Below are positions 60,379-64,000 of a DNA stretch of 64,000 bases, in pieces. Within the stretch, counting starts at the first letter, position 1, and every line of letters begins with the position of its first letter. Under the pieces are notes generated by a model. That model ran no database searches, had not been told where the DNA came from, and saw nothing but the letters and a program-made list of their open reading frames with translations. The position numbers and the translations under genes are program-made. Source of the stretch: Puniceicoccaceae bacterium 5H (lineage in GTDB: Bacteria > Verrucomicrobiota > Verrucomicrobiia > Opitutales > Oceanipulchritudinaceae); contig WOUP01000005.1 in assembly GCA_009772895.1 (NCBI GenBank), positions 1 to 64,000 of the forward strand, written 5' to 3'.

Positions 60379-60480
60379 GCGGTTTGCGGCGTGGCGCCTC
60401 CAGGCGCCCGTTGCCGCCCGACTGCGTCGGTGGCCTCAGCCATCCAGGCTGACCACTCCGGCGGCGACTGGAAATGCCGC
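60379..60480 (+). repeat. GC-rich multi-hairpin intergenic region
   Basis: ggcgcc (60393-60398) / ggcgcc (60403-60408) and tcagcc (60436-60441) / ggctga (60447-60452) extended by gtgg (60430-60433) / ccac (60453-60456). It lies between dps and the two-component genes. Without a T run it looks more like a REP-type element or mRNA-end structure than a simple terminator. Confidence 0.5.
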
Positions 60481-60583
60481 CCCTCGGCGCCCCACTCTCT
60501 AGATGCTCTTTTCTCTACGCAGCGTCCAGCAATCCGCTGGTCGCGCGTTTTTTACTCTCTCTCTGCTACTTCTCTAATTGGCT

Positions 60584-61924
60584 ATGCACATCCTTATCGT
60601 CGACGACGAGCGTAACATCCTGCGCACCACTTCCCTCGCCCTCAACGGTATGGGTCACAAGACCGAAGTGGCTGAAAATGGCCGCCAAGCCATGCGTGCC
60701 GTACGCGGGCACAAGCTCGACGCTGTCTTCCTCGACCTCCGCCTGGGCCATGAAAACGGCCTCGACGTCCTCGACCAGATCGTGGCGGAGGACGAAGGCC
60801 TGCCCGTCATCGTCTTTACCGCCTACTCCACGATCGAGTCGGCCGTAGACGCGATGCGCCGCGGTGCCTACGACTACATTTCCAAACCCTTCATCCCGGA
60901 GCAGATCCGGCAGATGCTGCAGAAGCTGGAGAACAACCGGCGCCTGCAAAACAAGGTGACCGCTCTGGAATCCCAGCTGGCGGAAGACAACCCGGCCATC
61001 GACCTCACCTCCAACGAGGAGAGCATGCGCAAGGCCTACGACATTTCCTTCCGCGCGGCCAGTTCCGAGGCGTCCATCCTCCTGCTCGGCCCCAGCGGCA
61101 CCGGCAAAAGCGTCCTGGCCCGCAACATCCACTCCCGCAGCCAGCGCAAGGAGCAGCCCTTCGTCACGATCAACTGCCCCAGCCTGAGTAAGGAACTGCT
61201 CGAGAGTGAGCTCTTCGGTCACGTCAAGGGGGCCTTTACCGGCGCCACGGGCGAGACCTGGGGCAAGGTGACGGCGGCCGACGGCGGCACGCTGTTTCTG
61301 GACGAAATCGGTGAGATGCCGCTCGAAATCCAGCCCAAGCTGCTGCGCCTGCTGCAAGACCGCGAATACGAACGCGTGGGCGAGACGAAGACCCGCACGG
61401 CCGACATCCGCCTGATTGCGGCCACCAATCGCGACCTCGCCCAGTGCGTGCGCGAAGGCACCTTCCGCGAAGACCTTTATTACCGTCTCAACGTCATTTC
61501 GATCGACCTGCCGGCGCTCAACCACCGCCCGGGCGACATCCTCCCCCTCGCCGAAAAGTATCTCGACTTTTTCCGCCAGCGCATGGGCAAGCCCGACACG
61601 CGCTTTGCCGAAGAGACGCGCAAGGCCTTTATCGACTACGAATGGCCGGGCAACCTGCGCGAACTGCGCAACGTGATCGAGCGCTCCGTCATTCTCGCCG
61701 CAGGCGAGGAGATCACCCTCGACGACTTGCCGGAAGACTTCCACGAGCGCGAGGAGAGCGCCATTCGCCCGGGCTACGAAGTAACGTTAGACGAACTGGA
61801 ACAGGAACACATCCGCCGTATTCTCGCCAAAGCCGACAGCCTGGAAGAAGCGGCACGTATTCTAGGTATCGATACTGCTACGCTCTACCGAAAACGTAAG
61901 CGCATGGGTCTGCTGTCGAAGTGA
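60584..61924 (+). CDS. Sigma-54-dependent response regulator (NtrC family)
   Basis: 446 residues. Receiver domain (phosphate-accepting Asp51 in VFLDLRLG, acidic pair Asp7-Asp8, Lys101 in SKPF), AAA+ domain with GPSGTGKS (169-176), GAFTGA (216-221, the loop that contacts sigma-54) and [10 protein letters not shown] Walker B. A Fis-type helix-turn-helix ends the protein ([22 protein letters not shown]). It needs phosphorylation by the next gene's kinase to open sigma-54 promoters. A TTG at 60578 adds two residues; the ATG is chosen as it starts the first beta strand. The kinase start overlaps its stop by four bases. Confidence 0.93.
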   Translation: MHILIVDDERNILRTTSLALNGMGHKTEVAENGRQAMRAVRGHKLDAVFLDLRLGHENGLDVLDQIVAEDEGLPVIVFTAYSTIESAVDAMRRGAYDYISKPFIPEQIRQMLQKLENNRRLQNKVTALESQLAEDNPAIDLTSNEESMRKAYDISFRAASSEASILLLGPSGTGKSVLARNIHSRSQRKEQPFVTINCPSLSKELLESELFGHVKGAFTGATGETWGKVTAADGGTLFLDEIGEMPLEIQPKLLRLLQDREYERVGETKTRTADIRLIAATNRDLAQCVREGTFREDLYYRLNVISIDLPALNHRPGDILPLAEKYLDFFRQRMGKPDTRFAEETRKAFIDYEWPGNLRELRNVIERSVILAAGEEITLDDLPEDFHEREESAIRPGYEVTLDELEQEHIRRILAKADSLEEAARILGIDTATLYRKRKRMGLLSK

Positions 61925-63765
61925 CAAAGCTGCGAACCAAGCTCCATTTCGCCTTCCTGCCATTGATCATCTTGATGGCAGCCGTGGGCATCTATGCGAT
62001 CTTGCTCACGTACTACCTCGTCTCGACCGTCGAGCAGCTCGAGTACGAGGACATCCGTAGCACCAATGCCGTCAGTGAACTGATCACGGCGGTCAACCGA
62101 ACCAATGCCGGCGTCAACCTCATCTTCAACGGCTATCGGGATGAGGGGGCCGCTGTCATCGAGCGCAACCGCGACATCATCGAGCAACAGCTCGACAAGC
62201 AGCAGGCCAGCGCCACCGACAATGAAGCCAAGGCTCTGACCGAAGAGCTCGCAGAGGCTGTGCGGACTCATGTGAATCTGGTCGAGATGATCCTCGATCC
62301 AGACGAAAGCATTCCCGACAGCTACACCTTGCGCCGAGAAGAATCCGCCCAGCAAATCTCCGAGCTGGGCGGGGCGATCATCGAGCGCAACAACGCCTCG
62401 ATCGCCAACACGTTCAACGCCTTCGAGATCCGGACCGAAACCTTCATCTGGATCACCATCATCGCGATCTTTGCCGCGCTGCTGCTGGCACTTCTGCTCA
62501 GTTACCGCATCAGTGACCGCCTCGTCCACCCGATCGAAGAATTTACGGAAAAAGCGGAACTGATTGGCCAGGGTGATTTCGAGACCCGCGTCTCCTATCA
62601 TTCCAACGACGAGATCGGGCGCCTCGCCCAGTCCTTCAACCACATGCTCGACCGGTTGCGAGCCTACCGCAGGCTTCTCAATGCCGAGATCACCCAGACG
62701 CGCATGACGCTCGAGACCATCGTCAAGAACCTGCCGGTCGCCTTTTTCTTTTACGATCAAGACGCTCAGCTCATCATCACCAACGACGCGGCCGACCACC
62801 TGCAAAACGCCCCCGAATGGAAGAACGGCATGCCCGAAGAGGTCAACGCCCTCCAGCGGCAAGTGCAGGAGAGCCACAAACTCTATGCCCCGGATCAGCT
62901 CGACGACGCGCTGATTCTGCACGTGCACAACGAGGAGCGCTTCTTCCTGCCCACCGTCTTTTTCGTCGAAGGCGACCGCTCCAAAAGCGGGGTCGTCATG
63001 ATGCTGCAAGACGTCACCAAGCTGCGGCTGACCAGCGACCTGAAAAACGACCTGGTCGCGATCGTGAGCCACGAGCTGAAGACGCCGCTGACCAGTGCGC
63101 GCCTCTCCCTCTACATGCTCTCGGAAGAGCAGTTCGGCGACCTCAACGACGTGCAGCGCGAACTGGTTGCCACCGCCAAGGACGACCTCGACCGGCAACT
63201 GAAGACGATCCAGAGCCTGCTGAGCCTCAGCAAGATCGAGTCCGGTTCGTCGCGGCTGGAGCGCCAGACCTTCCACCCCTGCGACCTGCTCGAAAACTCC
63301 GCCCGGGAGACGCGGCAAGCCGTGGAGGAAGCCCACTTGGAACTGCAGATCGAAGCGGCCGAAACCTTGCCGGATATCGAGGGCGATCCCTTCCGCCTGC
63401 AACTGGTGCTCACCAACTTCATTTCCAACGCGATCAAGGTTTCTCCCGAAGGCACCAGCATCGTGCTGCGGGCAGCGCAACAGGACGAGGAGGTCCGCTT
63501 CTCCGTGATCGATCACGGGCCCGGCATCGCTCCGGAATACCGCTCGCGCGTCTTCAACAAGTTTTTCCGCATCCCCGAGCAACAGACCAAAGGGGCCGGG
63601 CTCGGCCTCAGCATCGCACGCGAAATCGCCCTTGCCCACAACGGGGAGGTCGGTTGCGAGAGCGAGATCGGCAAGGGCAGCGAATTTTTCATGATCCTGC
63701 CGCTGCGCTGGGACGCCCACTCCGACGCGCGAGCCCAGATGTCGACCCCCGCCCCGCAAAAATAG
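61921..63765 (+). CDS. Sensor histidine kinase (HAMP, PAS-like, HisKA, HATPase)
   Basis: 614 residues. Membrane helices at about 10-33 and 174-195 flank a 140-residue periplasmic helical domain (NAVSELITAVNRTNAGVNLIFN) of the KinB/4-helix type. HAMP follows (LVHPIEEFTEKAELIGQGDFETRV), then a PAS-like region (about 265-365) and HisKA with His384 in IVSHELKTPLTSARL. The ATPase boxes are NFISNAIKVSP, DHGPGI, FFRIPEQQTKGAGLGL. It autophosphorylates and passes phosphate to the upstream sigma-54 regulator. The start is GTG, four-base overlap. The signal it senses is not evident. Confidence 0.92.
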   Translation: MTKLRTKLHFAFLPLIILMAAVGIYAILLTYYLVSTVEQLEYEDIRSTNAVSELITAVNRTNAGVNLIFNGYRDEGAAVIERNRDIIEQQLDKQQASATDNEAKALTEELAEAVRTHVNLVEMILDPDESIPDSYTLRREESAQQISELGGAIIERNNASIANTFNAFEIRTETFIWITIIAIFAALLLALLLSYRISDRLVHPIEEFTEKAELIGQGDFETRVSYHSNDEIGRLAQSFNHMLDRLRAYRRLLNAEITQTRMTLETIVKNLPVAFFFYDQDAQLIITNDAADHLQNAPEWKNGMPEEVNALQRQVQESHKLYAPDQLDDALILHVHNEERFFLPTVFFVEGDRSKSGVVMMLQDVTKLRLTSDLKNDLVAIVSHELKTPLTSARLSLYMLSEEQFGDLNDVQRELVATAKDDLDRQLKTIQSLLSLSKIESGSSRLERQTFHPCDLLENSARETRQAVEEAHLELQIEAAETLPDIEGDPFRLQLVLTNFISNAIKVSPEGTSIVLRAAQQDEEVRFSVIDHGPGIAPEYRSRVFNKFFRIPEQQTKGAGLGLSIAREIALAHNGEVGCESEIGKGSEFFMILPLRWDAHSDARAQMSTPAPQK

Positions 63766-63795
63766 CACGACCGGCGGCAGCAGCCACGGCTTTTT

Positions 63796-63816
63796 GCACG
63801 AACTACATGTCGTGCG
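63796..63816 (+). terminator. Weak hairpin after the kinase gene
   Basis: Arms gcacga and tcgtgc form a 6-bp stem around actacatg, after a TTTTT run. It has no T tract on its 3' side, so termination is doubtful. Confidence 0.3.
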
Positions 63817-63882
63817 AAACCGCATCACTCTGACATTTCAGTAGATACAAACTAGGCAAGCCTCCTGCTTAAAGAGAGCACA

Positions 63883-64000
63883 ATGCCATCTTCGTCTCCT
63901 GACAATCGACCGCCCGGCGTCCTGATGATCCAGATCGACGCCCTCGCCCGCCATCAGCTACAGCGGGCGCTTCGCCGTGGTCGCATGCCTTTTCTCCGCC
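63883..64000 (+). CDS. N-terminus of an alkaline-phosphatase-superfamily protein (partial)
   Basis: The first 39 residues, cut by the window end. PPGVLMIQIDALARHQLQRAL and GRMPFLR resemble the start of type I phosphodiesterase/nucleotide pyrophosphatase proteins, where the Asp in IDxL is a zinc ligand and RGRMPFL precedes the nucleophile strand. Its exact branch cannot be told from this piece. It starts 117 bases after the kinase stop. Confidence 0.75.
   Translation, partial: MPSSSPDNRPPGVLMIQIDALARHQLQRALRRGRMPFLR

Overview
The window is GC-rich chromosomal DNA that reads like a member of the Verrucomicrobiota, most likely Opitutales-like. That placement is inferred from the mix of genes: carbohydrate-active enzymes, TonB receptors without a SusD partner, an ECF42-type sigma factor with DGPF proteins, alpha/alpha-toroid sugar proteins and few clear Shine-Dalgarno sites. 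No rRNA, tRNA or CRISPR array is visible. The only mobile element seen is a decayed IS5-family transposase.

1-22150: a carbohydrate-utilisation region. After a nitrilase-family amidase come two divergent or convergent arms. On the minus strand are a sialate-O-acetylesterase-like esterase, an FN3/beta-helix protein and a GH110 alpha-1,3-galactosidase. On the plus strand are a GH97 enzyme of the Asp-nucleophile (alpha-galactosidase-like) type, an alpha/alpha-toroid protein and a LacI regulator. A second minus-strand operon carries a TonB receptor, a second large toroid protein, an FAD-dependent oxidoreductase and a sodium:solute symporter. Together they suggest capture, de-esterification, alpha-galactoside trimming and uptake of a galactose-containing glycan.

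22349-28340: a first heavy-metal RND efflux operon (small Cys/His exported protein, TolC, His-rich adaptor, RND pump), ending in a clear terminator and followed by the IS5 remnant. 28853-30960: an A+T-richer pair of exported proteins, one with YadA-head-like repeats and one coiled coil.

31135-35485 (minus strand): DUF1428, DoxX, two DGPF/YCII proteins, an ECF42-type sigma factor, an HxlR regulator and an azoreductase. 35575-43930 (minus strand): a second metal-efflux operon with exactly the order cnrY-X-H-C-B-A. Its sensor keeps the CnrX metal-ligand spacing, but its adaptor and pump are CusB/CusA-like.

44326-53788: single genes, including an acyltransferase, a MocR/AhpD-like divergent pair, an unusual alpha/beta-hydrolase to hydroxyisobutyrate-dehydrogenase fusion, a LamG protein, DUF486, a Gfo/Idh/MocA oxidoreductase and a glycosyltransferase. 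53898-60357: RNase R, a PfpI/DJ-1 protein, a PRC-barrel protein, small helical proteins, dodecin and Dps, which look like a stress/redox neighbourhood. 60584-63765: a sigma-54 response regulator and its histidine kinase. The window ends in the start of an alkaline-phosphatase-superfamily gene.
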